From Brevibacillus composti (lineage in GTDB: Bacteria > Bacillota > Bacilli > Brevibacillales > Brevibacillaceae), in the NCBI RefSeq assembly GCF_016406105.1, contig NZ_CP066308.1, forward strand, positions 3,858,001 to 3,922,000: DNA of 64,000 nucleotides. Direction: 5' to 3'. The notes beneath the pieces were generated by a model. That model was not told where the DNA came from and made no database searches. It was given only the letters and a program-made list of their open reading frames with translations. Shown one piece after another: positions 34,130 to 42,814 of this stretch. The translations under genes and the position numbers were made by a program. Numbering within the stretch: position 1 is the stretch's first letter; each line of letters opens with the position of its first letter.

Positions 34130-34485
34130 TGGTGGAGGCGGGGGGATTCGAACCCCCGTCCGAAAACAGCGATACATAAGCATCTCCGAGCGCAGTCACT
34201 CATTTACATTTCGGTACTGGATTCGCGGAGTGACGCGCTGACCCAGCACCTAGCCTGATTGGTCTTCTTCCTTTGGCCCCAGACGGAGGCCTCCGGCGTA
34301 GCCCGTTAAAGTTGAGCCCTATCCACGGCACACGGGCCGATGCAGTGGGAGAGCCTCACTGGTTATTAAGCAGCGAGAGAAAGTTGTTTGTTGCCAGTTA
34401 ATGGCGTTTGCGTTGATGACGAGGTCCGCAACCCCCCGGCTCGCTTCTTATGCTCTACCATCCCCGTCGAATCCAGAACGCCCCC
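34130..34485 (-). ncRNA. ssrA: tmRNA, intact
   Basis: A 356-nt transfer-messenger RNA that rescues stalled ribosomes with SmpB and tags the nascent protein for proteolysis. The 5' strand GGGGGCG pairs with CGCCTCC before ACCA to form a 7-bp acceptor stem with one G-U. The T-arm and the G-A-T-T-C-G-A-C D-loop motif are present. The tag frame ends GNKQLSLAA-TAA-TAA; the resume codon is probably GGC (Gly). The final LAA is the usual ClpXP signal. It follows smpB on the same strand with its own promoter. It is the only complete one of three ssrA sequences in the window. Confidence 0.96.
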
Positions 34486-34628
34486 AGGATGGAAAAGATC
34501 GCGTCACCGATTAGGTGAACGGCGATGTTGGTTCAAAAACACCCACCAGATAAAAAAAGCCCAGGCGAAATCGAGAATCGGTTCCACACCCGGACGTATT
34601 GACTCACATCATCACTCATTGCTTCTTT

Positions 34629-34658
34629 ACTATAGCATATGGATGATGTGTTTCTCAA
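34629..34658 (-). promoter_or_regulatory. ssrA promoter
   Basis: On the minus strand TTGAGA (34653-34658), 18 bases, TATAGT (34629-34634). The start would be about 135 bases before the mature 5' end, so the precursor carries a long leader to be trimmed. Confidence 0.65.
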
Positions 34659-34706
34659 CGTAGGTTTGTGGCAGCCTTGCCAGAGTACGCCAACTGGTGT
34701 TTTCAG

Positions 34707-35180
34707 CTACACCTTCTGCCGCTCCCGCAGCGCGCGCTCCACTTCCCGCGCGGCATCCTTTTTCTTCAGATCCTCGCGCTTGTCGTAGTTCTTCTTCCCT
34801 TTGACCAGCGCCAGCTCCACCTTGGCCCAGCCGCCCTTGAGGTAGATGCTGAGCGGGACGAGCGAATAGCCGCGCTCCCGGGTGAGGCTGTTCAGCTTCA
34901 GGATCTCCAGACGATGCAGCAGCAGCTTGCGCGTCCGCTCCGGCTCGTGATTGAAGCGGTTCCCCTGGTCATACGGGCTGATGTGCACATTGTAGAGCAG
35001 CATTTCGCCATTTTGTATGCGGGCAAAGCTGTCCTTGAGCTGCACGCGTCCGGCCCGCACCGATTTGATCTCCGTCCCCGTCAGGGCAATGCCTGCTTCG
35101 TAGACTTCCTCGATGTGGTAATCGTGGCGAGCTTTCCGGTTTTGCGCCAGCGTTTTGACACCTGTTTTGGGTTTTGACAT
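34707..35180 (-). CDS. smpB: SsrA-binding protein
   Basis: A 157-residue OB-fold protein that delivers tmRNA to stalled ribosomes. Conserved segments are [37 protein letters not shown] and [17 protein letters not shown], with the basic C-terminal tail [23 protein letters not shown] that mimics mRNA in the A site. The ATG at 35180 is preceded by GAGGTGAT; the open frame extends 83 codons further upstream but that part has no family resemblance. It lies between rnr and ssrA, the usual order in Bacillales. Confidence 0.97.
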   Translation of the reverse strand: MSKPKTGVKTLAQNRKARHDYHIEEVYEAGIALTGTEIKSVRAGRVQLKDSFARIQNGEMLLYNVHISPYDQGNRFNHEPERTRKLLLHRLEILKLNSLTRERGYSLVPLSIYLKGGWAKVELALVKGKKNYDKREDLKKKDAAREVERALRERQKV

Positions 35181-35514
35181 GGAGATCACCTCGCTTCTGG
35201 CATAGCTTGAATTAAAAAATATGGTAACAGTTAGTCTAGCAAAAAAACGAATGAGAGGCAAGAGAAAATTCAGGGGATACAGTGGAGTCAGCGGGCGACG
35301 AGACCGCGAAGAAGTTCGACCTCCCGGCCACAGTGATACCAGTTGGAATGCTTGACCACCCCTCGTTTGCTTACCCACATGGAAACGAACAGACGGCGGT
35401 GTCTCTCGCTCCGGCACCGGCTCTCCCATCTCAGGCTGCCCGTTCCGTTTTCACCGCCGTCATTCCAACCTTTTCCGCCTTCTCTTTTACGTTAAACTGT
35501 TTGAGCGCTCCAAA
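35181..35514. other. rnr-smpB intergenic region
   Basis: 334 bases without a supported gene. Open frames exist on both strands but show no start signal or family resemblance. No clear terminator hairpin is seen. Confidence 0.4.
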
Positions 35515-38001
35515 TTACCGCCGTTTCCTCTTCGCCTGCCCGGCCACGTTCTTCCGCTTTTTCTTTTTGGAGCGAACCAGGTCCTCCCAGAAAGCCTTCT
35601 CGCGCGGTGCGGCCTGTTCTGCTTCCCCGATCGGGATGACGGATTCTCCGTGGGTTCCCGCTCCGGTTGCGGCCGGGTTGTCGTTGACCCGGTAGGTCTT
35701 GGCTCCGCTCTCCTTTTGCTTTTTGCGGAAAGCAGCCGGATGCAGCTCGCGTCTCGCTGCCGGCTCCTTTATGGCGGTGCGCTCCTGCTTGGTGCGGCGG
35801 CCCGGCCGCTCTTTGCCGTTGCGTTTGCCCCGGCCTTCGATCACCTTGGGGCCGCGTTCCCGGCCGCGGAAGCCTCCTGACTTTTTCATCCCGACGATTT
35901 CAAAGTCGATGGCGCGCTCGTCTACGTTTACATTGGAGACGCGCACCTGCACGACATCCCCGATGCGGAACTGCTTGCCGGTCCGCTCCCCGATCAGGGC
36001 GTAGGCTTTTTCGTGGTAATGGTAATAGTCGTCCGTCAAAAAGCTGACGTGCACGAGGCCCTCAATCGTATTGGGCAGCTCGACGAAAATCCCAAACGAC
36101 GTGACACCGGAGATGACCCCTTCGAATTCCTCGCCGATCCGCTCCAGCATGAATTCCGCTTTCTTGAGATCATCCGTCTCCCGCTCCGCGTCGACGGCCA
36201 GACGCTCGCGCTGGGAGCAGTGATCCGCGATGACGGGCATCTGTTCCTGCCAGTGGGCCAGCCGCTTCTCCGACAGATCGCCTTCCAGCGACTCGCGAAT
36301 GCGGCGATGCACGATCAGGTCGGGGTAGCGGCGAATGGGAGACGTAAAGTGCGTGTAAAACTCCGTGGCCAGCCCGTAGTGGCCGAGGCTTTCCGCGTCA
36401 TAACGCGCCTGCTTCATCGAGCGCAGCATCACCGTGCTGATAATGATTTCTTCCGGCGTCCCTTTTACTTCCTCCAAAAGCTGCTGCAGGGCGCGGGGAT
36501 GAACGGTATTGCCCTTCCCCCGGATGCTGTAGCCAAAGTTGGTGATGAACTCCATGAATGCCTGCAGTTTTTCCTCTTTGGGATCTTCGTGCACCCGGTA
36601 AATAAACGGCTGCTTCATCCAGTGGAAATGCTCGGCCACGGTCTCATTGGCGGCCAGCATAAATTCCTCAATGATGCTCTCGGCAATCGAGCGTTCCCGG
36701 AAGCCGATATCGGTCGGGGTGCCCTCTTCGTTGACGTAAATCTTGGCTTCCCGGAAATCGAAATCGATGGCTCCGCGTCTCATCCGTCTGGTGCGCAGCT
36801 TGCGGGCCAGCTCCTCCATTTTGCGGAACATCGGGACCAGCTCTTCGTACTTGGCGATGAGCTCTTCGTCATTGTCTTCGAGGATTTTGCGGATATCCGC
36901 ATAGGTCATCCGCTCATTCGTGCGAATCACGCTGAGGAAAATATCGTATTTCACGACATTGGCCTCGGCATCCATCTCCATGTCGCAGCTGATCGTCAGG
37001 CGGTCCACCTTGGGATTGAGACTGCAGATCCCGTTGGACAAGCGATGCGGCAGCATGGGGATGACCCGGTCCACGAGGTAGACGCTCGTGCCGCGCCGGT
37101 AGGCTTCCTGATCCAGCGGCGAATTTTCCCGGACGTAATAGCTGACGTCGGCGATGTGGACGCCGAGCCGGTAATGGCCGTTGGGCAATACCTCTACGGA
37201 CACGGCATCGTCCAGGTCTTTGGCATCTGCGCCGTCGATGGTGACCATCATGCGGTCGCGCAGATCGCGCCTGCCCCTGATCTCTTCTTCGGAGATCTCA
37301 TCCGGTGCCGCCTCCGCCTCCGCCAGCACATCCGCAGGGAAAGCCTCCGGCAGACCGAATTTGCGAATGATCGAGAGGATGTCGACGCCCGGATCGTTTT
37401 TATGACCCAGGATCTCGACTACTTCCCCCTCGGGATTGACGCGCCCTTCCGGATAGCGGACGATTTTCACCACGACTTTATGGCCGTCCACCGCTCCGTT
37501 ATAGGCCTCTTTGGGGATAAAGATATCTTTGCCGATGCGCTTTTCATCCGGGATGACAAAAGCGTAATGGGTCTCATCCTTAAACGTTCCCACAACTTCG
37601 GTGATGCCCCGTTGTACGACGCGAATGATCCGGCCCTCCGAATGATTCCCGCCGCTGATTTTTTCCAGCCTGACCAGGACGGTATCGCCGTGCAGGGCGC
37701 CATTCATGTCGTTGGCATGCACGTAGATGTCTTCCTGGTCGGGGTTTTCCGTGATCACGAAGCCAAATCCTTTGGGGTGGTTTTGCAGCCGCCCCCGAAT
37801 CAAGTTCATTTTTTCCGGAATGCCATAACGGTTCGTCCTCGTCCGGACGATCTCGCCGCTGTCTTCCAGTTGATTTAAGGTCTTGACCAATTCCTTGAAC
37901 GCATCCGCATCCTGGATGCCGAACGCCTGCTCCAGCTCCTGCACCGTCATCGGGTGATAAGCCTGCTCGCGCATAAACGCGAGTATTTCTTGTTCTTTCA
38001 T
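35515..38001 (-). CDS. rnr: Ribonuclease R
   Basis: An 828-residue 3'-5' exoribonuclease that degrades structured RNA, including defective mRNAs released by trans-translation. Domains in order: N-terminal winged helix (1-70), two cold-shock domains (70-230), RNB catalytic domain with the Asp cluster [15 protein letters not shown]1 domain (about 630-715, [26 protein letters not shown]), and a long Lys/Arg-rich tail. The ATG at 38001 has AGGAGGGG upstream; a 36-codon upstream extension runs into the exon flank of the group II intron and is not likely. It sits upstream of smpB, its functional partner. Confidence 0.97.
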   Translation of the reverse strand: MKEQEILAFMREQAYHPMTVQELEQAFGIQDADAFKELVKTLNQLEDSGEIVRTRTNRYGIPEKMNLIRGRLQNHPKGFGFVITENPDQEDIYVHANDMNGALHGDTVLVRLEKISGGNHSEGRIIRVVQRGITEVVGTFKDETHYAFVIPDEKRIGKDIFIPKEAYNGAVDGHKVVVKIVRYPEGRVNPEGEVVEILGHKNDPGVDILSIIRKFGLPEAFPADVLAEAEAAPDEISEEEIRGRRDLRDRMMVTIDGADAKDLDDAVSVEVLPNGHYRLGVHIADVSYYVRENSPLDQEAYRRGTSVYLVDRVIPMLPHRLSNGICSLNPKVDRLTISCDMEMDAEANVVKYDIFLSVIRTNERMTYADIRKILEDNDEELIAKYEELVPMFRKMEELARKLRTRRMRRGAIDFDFREAKIYVNEEGTPTDIGFRERSIAESIIEEFMLAANETVAEHFHWMKQPFIYRVHEDPKEEKLQAFMEFITNFGYSIRGKGNTVHPRALQQLLEEVKGTPEEIIISTVMLRSMKQARYDAESLGHYGLATEFYTHFTSPIRRYPDLIVHRRIRESLEGDLSEKRLAHWQEQMPVIADHCSQRERLAVDAERETDDLKKAEFMLERIGEEFEGVISGVTSFGIFVELPNTIEGLVHVSFLTDDYYHYHEKAYALIGERTGKQFRIGDVVQVRVSNVNVDERAIDFEIVGMKKSGGFRGRERGPKVIEGRGKRNGKERPGRRTKQERTAIKEPAARRELHPAAFRKKQKESGAKTYRVNDNPAATGAGTHGESVIPIGEAEQAAPREKAFWEDLVRSKKKKRKNVAGQAKRKRR

Positions 38002-38093
38002 ACGACCCCTCCTCTGCCGCGAATACATATCTCGCCAGCTTCTCTTCCTATGTAGTATTCGCCGCTCGGGCCCACGGCAAACCAAATAATCGG

Positions 38094-39989
38094 GTAGGGG
38101 GCTACCCATTAGTTGAGTAGCCGACCTCCCACACCACCGTACGTACCGTTCGGTATACGGCGGTTCCTTAGTTCACGCAGTCACTTGTCGATAATAATCT
38201 GAGAAGAAAAGAAATCCGAGGCCTTTAATGGTGTTGTTATCGAGGGCTTTCGCGAGGATGGGGCTATTGGAGATTCTCCAGTAGCTCTTTCTTGTATTTG
38301 CGTATTCCCATGCCTTGAACTTTGGGATTCCAAACGAGATCAGCTTTTCGAATTTTGTCCTTATTCGTTTCCATTGTTTCCAGTAGATCATTCGAATCCT
38401 TCTTCTCATCCATTCATCCGTTGTTTGGAGCAGGTTCTTCATATCCGCAATCTTGAAGTAGTTGACCCATCCCATGATATAGCGTCTGAGCCTTTCGGCT
38501 CTCTCTTCATTTCCCATGCCATTGCTTCTTGCGGTTAGTTCCTTCACTCTTGTTTTCATTTTGGCGATGGATTTGGGATGGATGCGGACTTTCACTTGCC
38601 CTCGTTGGTTGTAGAATGAGAATCCCAGAAACTTCACTCGAATGGCTAGGTCCACCACGGTTTTCTCCCGATTTACTTTTAGGAACAGCTTCTTTTCAAT
38701 GTAGGGGAGAATGTTGGTTAGTGTCCGTTCGGCACTTCGTCTGCTCTTGCAGAAGATGAGTAAATCATCTGCGTATCGCACAAACTTGTGTCCTCTCTTC
38801 TCCAGCTCCTTGTCCAACTCATTCAGCATGATATTACTGAGAATTGGACTCAGATTCCCGCCCTGCGGTACGCCGACTTCTGTTTCCTCAAACTTGTGCT
38901 TCACGACAACTCCTGCCCGAAGATATTTATGAATTAGTGAAATGACTCGTCCGTCCTTAATCGTTCTTGAGAGTACTTCAATGAGCTTGCTTTGGTTGAC
39001 GGTGTCAAAGTATTTCTCTAGATCCATATCCACAACATAGCGGTAGCCTTCCTGAATATATTGCTGGCTGCGCCTTATGGCTTGGTGGGCACTTCGTTTG
39101 GGTCGGAACCCGAAGCTGTTGTCCGAGAACTGTTGCTCATAGATCGGCGTGAGCATTTGTGCAATTGCCTGCTGGATTACTCGATCAACCACCGTTGGGA
39201 TGCCCAGGTTTCTTTTCTTTCCGTTCTCTTTTGGGATTTCTACCCTTCGAACGGGATTTGGGCGATATCTGCCCGCCAGGATTTGTTCCTTGATGGTTTC
39301 ACCGTTTTCTTTGAGATATTGTAGAAGTTCATCTACGCCCATCCCGTCGATTCCGTGTGAACCTTTATTCGCTTTGACTCTTTTGAACGCTTCGTTCAAA
39401 TTGTCTCTGCTTATGATTTTCTCAAGTAACCTTTCCTTCGACTCGTTTGCGTTGGTGTCGTCGGTTTCAGCTATCCTCTCAGGAACGTGCACTCCCGCAT
39501 ATCCTTCGTGTTCCGCACTATTCTTTTGCGGTGAGCCTTCCGTTGGAAGTTGGCTGCCCTTATCTCCTGTTTCGGTAACATTCATTGACGACCACCTCCT
39601 AAGGTTCAGCCCTTCCCTCAAGCCGTCGACTGCTCGAGGTACTATGGCGTCTGCTGACTTCTCATGATAAATCTTGTTTCAACCGTGATTCGAATGTCAT
39701 CTTCTCACGTCCATGAGACCTCCCACGGTAAGACGACTCACTTTCCTCCCATATACCCGCATCATTTACACCGGAATGTCCGTGTAGTGTATTGGACTTT
39801 GCTTTGTCTCGCAAGCTTGTCCCATTCCATATGCCTGATGATGTTCGTGTTCCTCGGGCCGGGATTTTGCCTCCAGCTTCCTTCAGATTCCACCTCACGG
39901 TGGACACCCTTGCTCTTGGCTAGTGGTTGGCCACTACCAGCCCCCACAGCGGACTTTCACCGCCTAGTTAGTCGCCATGCGTGGCGCAC
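38094..39989 (-). mobile_element. Group II intron with maturase, class C-like
   Basis: The minus-strand 5' end is GTGCGCC directly after the T-run of a terminator. The 3' end shows a domain V-like helix (GTATACCGAACGGTACGTAC) and domain VI ending in GGGTAGCCCCCTAC. The boundaries give about 1.9 kb. Insertion immediately after a Rho-independent terminator is the hallmark of bacterial class C introns. The element separates secG from rnr. Confidence 0.88.
38173..39585 (-). CDS. ltrA: Group II intron reverse transcriptase/maturase
   Basis: A 470-residue intron-encoded protein. The reverse transcriptase domain has GIDGMGVDEL, FGFRPKRSAHQA, DMDLEKYFDTV, VPQGGNLSPILSNI and the catalytic YADD near 283-286 of the longer frame. 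A maturase (X) domain and RRIRMIYWKQWKR follow. No HNH endonuclease domain is visible, as in class C introns. The ATG at 39585 has AGGAGG about 9 bases upstream, so the longer frame opening 12 codons earlier is rejected. The frame is intact. Confidence 0.95.
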   Translation of the reverse strand: MNVTETGDKGSQLPTEGSPQKNSAEHEGYAGVHVPERIAETDDTNANESKERLLEKIISRDNLNEAFKRVKANKGSHGIDGMGVDELLQYLKENGETIKEQILAGRYRPNPVRRVEIPKENGKKRNLGIPTVVDRVIQQAIAQMLTPIYEQQFSDNSFGFRPKRSAHQAIRRSQQYIQEGYRYVVDMDLEKYFDTVNQSKLIEVLSRTIKDGRVISLIHKYLRAGVVVKHKFEETEVGVPQGGNLSPILSNIMLNELDKELEKRGHKFVRYADDLLIFCKSRRSAERTLTNILPYIEKKLFLKVNREKTVVDLAIRVKFLGFSFYNQRGQVKVRIHPKSIAKMKTRVKELTARSNGMGNEERAERLRRYIMGWVNYFKIADMKNLLQTTDEWMRRRIRMIYWKQWKRIRTKFEKLISFGIPKFKAWEYANTRKSYWRISNSPILAKALDNNTIKGLGFLFFSDYYRQVTA

Positions 39990-39992
39990 GAG

Positions 39993-40020
39993 AAAAAGAC
40001 AGCAAGGAACCCTTGCTGTC
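39993..40020 (-). terminator. secG terminator, target of the intron
   Basis: Minus-strand GACAGCAAGG/CCTTGCTGTC stem with a 3-nt loop followed by TTTTT. The intron begins 4 bases past the T-run. Confidence 0.9.
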
Positions 40021-40036
40021 TCACGAGAATCGAGCC

Positions 40037-40279
40037 TTACGCTCCGCTTTTTAAGAAATAACCCAACAAGATTGAGAAAATCATAAACAAGGTAGCGAAG
40101 ACAACAGTCAGCTTGTTCAGCAGCGCGTCGATCCCGCGTGCTTTTTGCTTGCCCATCAATTGTTCCGCACCGCCGCCAATCGCACCGGAGAGACCGGCAC
40201 TTTTTCCAGATTGGAGCAACACGACGATAATCAATCCGATACTCGCGATGATCAGTAGAATTTTCGCAGCCAATGCCAT
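40037..40279 (-). CDS. secG: Protein translocase subunit SecG
   Basis: An 80-residue inner-membrane protein with two transmembrane segments ([19 protein letters not shown] and [20 protein letters not shown]) and the conserved [21 protein letters not shown] loop. It assists SecYE in protein export. It precedes rnr in the usual Bacillales order, now interrupted by the intron. AGGTGAA lies upstream of the ATG. Confidence 0.96.
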   Translation of the reverse strand: MALAAKILLIIASIGLIIVVLLQSGKSAGLSGAIGGGAEQLMGKQKARGIDALLNKLTVVFATLFMIFSILLGYFLKSGA

Positions 40280-40646
40280 TTTTATTCACCTCAAGACGTA
40301 TTTCCAAGGCGTAAGAAACCCAATTCATGAACACTCTATGGATGAGTGTCTCCATGCCTTTTTTCGTAAGCGTGTCCAGCCTGTATCCATCATATGCTCT
40401 CGACTGAGCACAAAAACACTACAAACTAGCATACCTACTTTACCATAAATGGCCGTCTTCTTCAACCCGCTTTGCGCAAACAGATGCCCCCATTGTCTCC
40501 GATGTACGGAAATATGCCAAAACCTTGGTCATTTGATGGTAATTGTGTACTTTCTTTGTCGGTTTTCCCGTTTCCTTGCAACCGTCACGGTTTTGCCGTA
40601 AAATTGCTTGTATATTGCTATACTCGCCCAGGGAGGTCTTTGTCAG
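40280..40646. other. Divergent intergenic region, secG / cytochrome c
   Basis: 367 bases with no supported gene. It must hold the divergent promoters. A small ACACTC/GAGTGT hairpin lies at 40331-40349. I cannot assign -35/-10 pairs with confidence. Confidence 0.4.
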
Positions 40647-41045
40647 ATGGCTGGTTCCAATAACAAAAAGAATATGAATCAAAACGACGTAATTGATTCC
40701 GCGAAGGCCTTTTTTACTTCGTTTGGTATCTTGTTCCTTGTTTTCCTCATCGCACTTGTAGGTTCTGCTATCTTCCCACCGCAACAGGGCGGTCAGGCTA
40801 CCGGTGAAGGCGGCGCAACTGCCAATATCGATCCTGCCAACGTGTTTGCACAAAACTGCGCTTCCTGCCACGGCCAAAACCTCGAAGGTATCGCAGCACC
40901 GGCTCTGACCAACGTAGGAAGCACGTACAGCGCCGAAGACATCGCCAAAATCATCAAAGAAGGAAAAGGCGGCATGCCTCCTGGCCTTCTGAAGAAGCAG
41001 CCTGAAATTCAAGCCGTTGCACAATGGCTGGCAGAGCATAAATAA
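40647..41045 (+). CDS. Membrane-anchored small cytochrome c
   Basis: A 132-residue protein with an N-terminal anchor (FGILFLVFLIALVGSAIF, residues 24-41), a Gly/Gln-rich linker and a class I cytochrome c domain. The haem-binding motif is CASCH, and the axial methionine is probably in GGMPPG. It is similar in layout to B. subtilis cytochrome c-550 (CccA), which carries electrons on the outer face of the membrane. The ATG at 40647 has GGGAGG 9 bases upstream; a 13-codon longer frame does not. It stands alone with its own terminator. Confidence 0.9.
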   Translation: MAGSNNKKNMNQNDVIDSAKAFFTSFGILFLVFLIALVGSAIFPPQQGGQATGEGGATANIDPANVFAQNCASCHGQNLEGIAAPALTNVGSTYSAEDIAKIIKEGKGGMPPGLLKKQPEIQAVAQWLAEHK

Positions 41046-41066
41046 GTACATAGTCATCGTGCAAAG

Positions 41067-41102
41067 AAAAACACCGGAGCGCTCGCGGCTTCGGTGTTTT
41101 TT
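41067..41102 (+). terminator. Terminator of the cytochrome c gene
   Basis: AAAACACCG/CGGTGTTTT stem followed by T's, 22 bases after the stop. Confidence 0.85.
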
Positions 41103-41167
41103 CTGTCTCGTGGGCCTCCTCCCTCGGCCGTGCATGACGAGCCGGGGGAATCCCTCGCGTGTTTCTT

Positions 41168-41419
41168 TTATTCTTCCTTTGTCTCCCCATGCTCTTCTTT
41201 GTTCTTCTTCCAGTGCGTATACAAGCCGTGTATGCCCAGCGTCAGGAAGCAGCCCGCAGAAATCAGGTGCAAGCCAAACTGAAACCATACCCGGCGATAG
41301 TCCGGCCCATTTCCGATCGGCCCCACTTTCGGCTGGTAGGCCGACCACACGGCCCACACGGCAAATACCAGCATGAGGCTCGCCGAGCAGACCAACAAAA
41401 TCGCTCGCCGCTTTGACAT
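41168..41419 (-). CDS. Small membrane protein, unknown function
   Basis: An 83-residue protein with two hydrophobic segments (ILLVCSASLMLVFAVWAVW and FQFGLHLISAGCFLTLGIHGLY) and a charged C-terminal tail. The ATG at 41419 has AGGGGG about 9 bases upstream; a 36-codon longer frame looks non-native. I do not recognise the family. It is convergent with the cytochrome c gene. Confidence 0.65.
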   Translation of the reverse strand: MSKRRAILLVCSASLMLVFAVWAVWSAYQPKVGPIGNGPDYRRVWFQFGLHLISAGCFLTLGIHGLYTHWKKNKEEHGETKEE

Positions 41420-41527
41420 GGCACGCGCCCCCTGTCCTCCCCTGTTCCTGCTCCGATTCCATCCTTCACGTTTCAGTCCCTGCCATTTTACCATCTGGCT
41501 CCCGATGTGTCGCTTCTTCATTTCCAT

Positions 41528-41559
41528 AAAAAAAGCTGCCAGAATGAAATTCTGACAGC
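41528..41559 (-). terminator. Terminator of the siderophore-binding protein gene
   Basis: Minus-strand GCTGTCAGAAT/ATTCTGGCAGC stem followed by seven T, 55 bases after the stop. Confidence 0.85.
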
Positions 41560-41614
41560 CGCAGCTTGTATCCTGACGGCAAGCATCGCTCTCCGTTATT
41601 TGTTGAACCGTGCC

Positions 41615-42640
41615 TTACTGGCCGATAATGTATTTCTCCAGCTCATCCAGCACCAGGTTGGCGCAGATGACCCCGCCCGAGGTATTCCATACGACGTCAT
41701 CCACTTTAAAGGCCTTGTTGTTTTTCACGACATTCAGGTTTTTCCACAGAGAGTCGTTGGTCCATTCCTGTTCCAGCTTGCTCGCTTGTCCGTCGCCGGT
41801 CTCGTAGGAGAAGTAGAACATGATGTCGCCGTCCATTTCCGGAATGCGCTCTTTGGTGACCTCAGCGGCAAATTCATCTTTATCCTGCGCAGCCGGACGA
41901 GCGACGCCCAGGTCTTTCAAAATCGTGCCCAGGAAGGTGTCTTTGTAGTAAATGCGCACACGTCCCGGCATAAAGCGTACGATCGATACTTGTGTGTTCA
42001 GCTTGTCGCCTGCTTTTACTTTGAAGTCTTCGACGCGCTTGTTCCAATCGGCAATGACCTGCTCGCCTTCCGCTTTTTTGTTGACCGCTTCGGCATAGAG
42101 CATAAAGTTTTCTTTCCAGTCACCACGCGGCTCTTCCACGAATACGGTAGGGGCGATCGCCTTCAGCTGTTCGTAGATTTTCTCGTGACGGAATTTCATC
42201 CCCAGGATCAGGTCCGGTTTCAAAGCCATGATCGCTTCCAGGTTAGGCTGGGACTCGGAGCCCACCAGTTGAGTACCTTCGAGGAACGGTTTGACTGGCT
42301 CGTAGAACTGTGTCGGATCGGTAAAGGAACCGACGGCTCCGACCGGTTTTACGCCCAGTTTCACCAGTGTCTCGACTCCTTGCGCTGTCAGCATCACGAC
42401 ACGCTGCGGCGTGCCCTTGATTTCGGTCTCGCCCATCGCGTGCTTGACTACATAAGACTCGGAAGCGCCGCCCGCAGCATTGCCTGCCGGCTGTTCAGCT
42501 GGCTTTTGTTCAGCCGGCTTTTGTTCAGCCGGCTTTTGCTCGGCCTGTTGACCGCCGCAGCCGGTGACGATCAAGAGGAGGGCCATGATCAGCGAAAAGA
42601 ACATCTTCCCCCGCGTATGTTTGTATGTACGTTGAAACAT
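41615..42640 (-). CDS. Iron-siderophore ABC transporter substrate-binding lipoprotein
   Basis: A 341-residue FhuD/FepB-type protein. The signal peptide ends in a lipobox (LLIVTGC). A low-complexity linker follows with AEQKP-type repeats in three copies. The two-lobed binding domain starts near residue 60 (VVKHAMGETEIKGTPQRVVML) and ends VLDELEKYIIG. It captures ferric siderophore outside the membrane for the permeases encoded divergently at 42815. Two Fur-box-like sites lie in the shared upstream region, pointing to iron repression. Confidence 0.93.
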   Translation of the reverse strand: MFQRTYKHTRGKMFFSLIMALLLIVTGCGGQQAEQKPAEQKPAEQKPAEQPAGNAAGGASESYVVKHAMGETEIKGTPQRVVMLTAQGVETLVKLGVKPVGAVGSFTDPTQFYEPVKPFLEGTQLVGSESQPNLEAIMALKPDLILGMKFRHEKIYEQLKAIAPTVFVEEPRGDWKENFMLYAEAVNKKAEGEQVIADWNKRVEDFKVKAGDKLNTQVSIVRFMPGRVRIYYKDTFLGTILKDLGVARPAAQDKDEFAAEVTKERIPEMDGDIMFYFSYETGDGQASKLEQEWTNDSLWKNLNVVKNNKAFKVDDVVWNTSGGVICANLVLDELEKYIIGQ

Positions 42641-42667
42641 GATAAATGACTCCCTTCAGCTCGTAAA

Positions 42668-42682
42668 TGAGAATGCGTATCA
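42668..42682. promoter_or_regulatory. Fur box 1
   Basis: TGAGAATGCGTATCA matches 12 of 15 positions of TGATAATGATTATCA. It lies 28 bases upstream of the binding-protein start. Confidence 0.7.
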
Positions 42683-42732
42683 CTGTCACTGTTTATCCTA
42701 CAACCTGTTGCCCGAACAAGTCAACAAGAAAA

Positions 42733-42747
42733 TGATAATGAATCTCA
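42733..42747. promoter_or_regulatory. Fur box 2
   Basis: TGATAATGAATCTCA matches 12-13 of 15 positions of the Fur consensus. It lies about 70 bases upstream of the first permease gene, so both divergent units are probably iron-repressed. Confidence 0.75.
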
Positions 42748-42814
42748 AAATCATTGACAAGATTTTTCCCTGCCCCTACACTTATGTTGATACAGACTGA
42801 TTATCACGCTAAGG

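Larger units (their letters stand above)
5537..34132. mobile_element. Mosaic genomic island(s) bounded by ssrA repeats
   Basis: Three direct copies of the ssrA 3' end lie at 5537, 13479 and 34130, all on the minus strand. Two serine recombinase genes sit beside the intact copy. The interior holds restriction-modification genes, an extra ilv operon and at least five transposable elements, and much of it is visibly more AT-rich than the glycolytic and smpB regions. Integration at the 3' end of ssrA is well known for islands. The exact number of integration events is inferred. Confidence 0.55.

Noticed and set aside
36013..37878. 621-codon open frame on the plus strand opposite rnr
   Set aside because: It is the complement of the GC-rich rnr coding sequence; no ribosome site, and the protein has the Arg/His/Asp-rich composition typical of antisense frames. 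RNase R on the other strand is certain.
41615..42640. AEQKP repeats in the siderophore-binding protein as a functional repeat domain
   Set aside because: They are a short low-complexity linker after the lipobox, common in Gram-positive lipoproteins.
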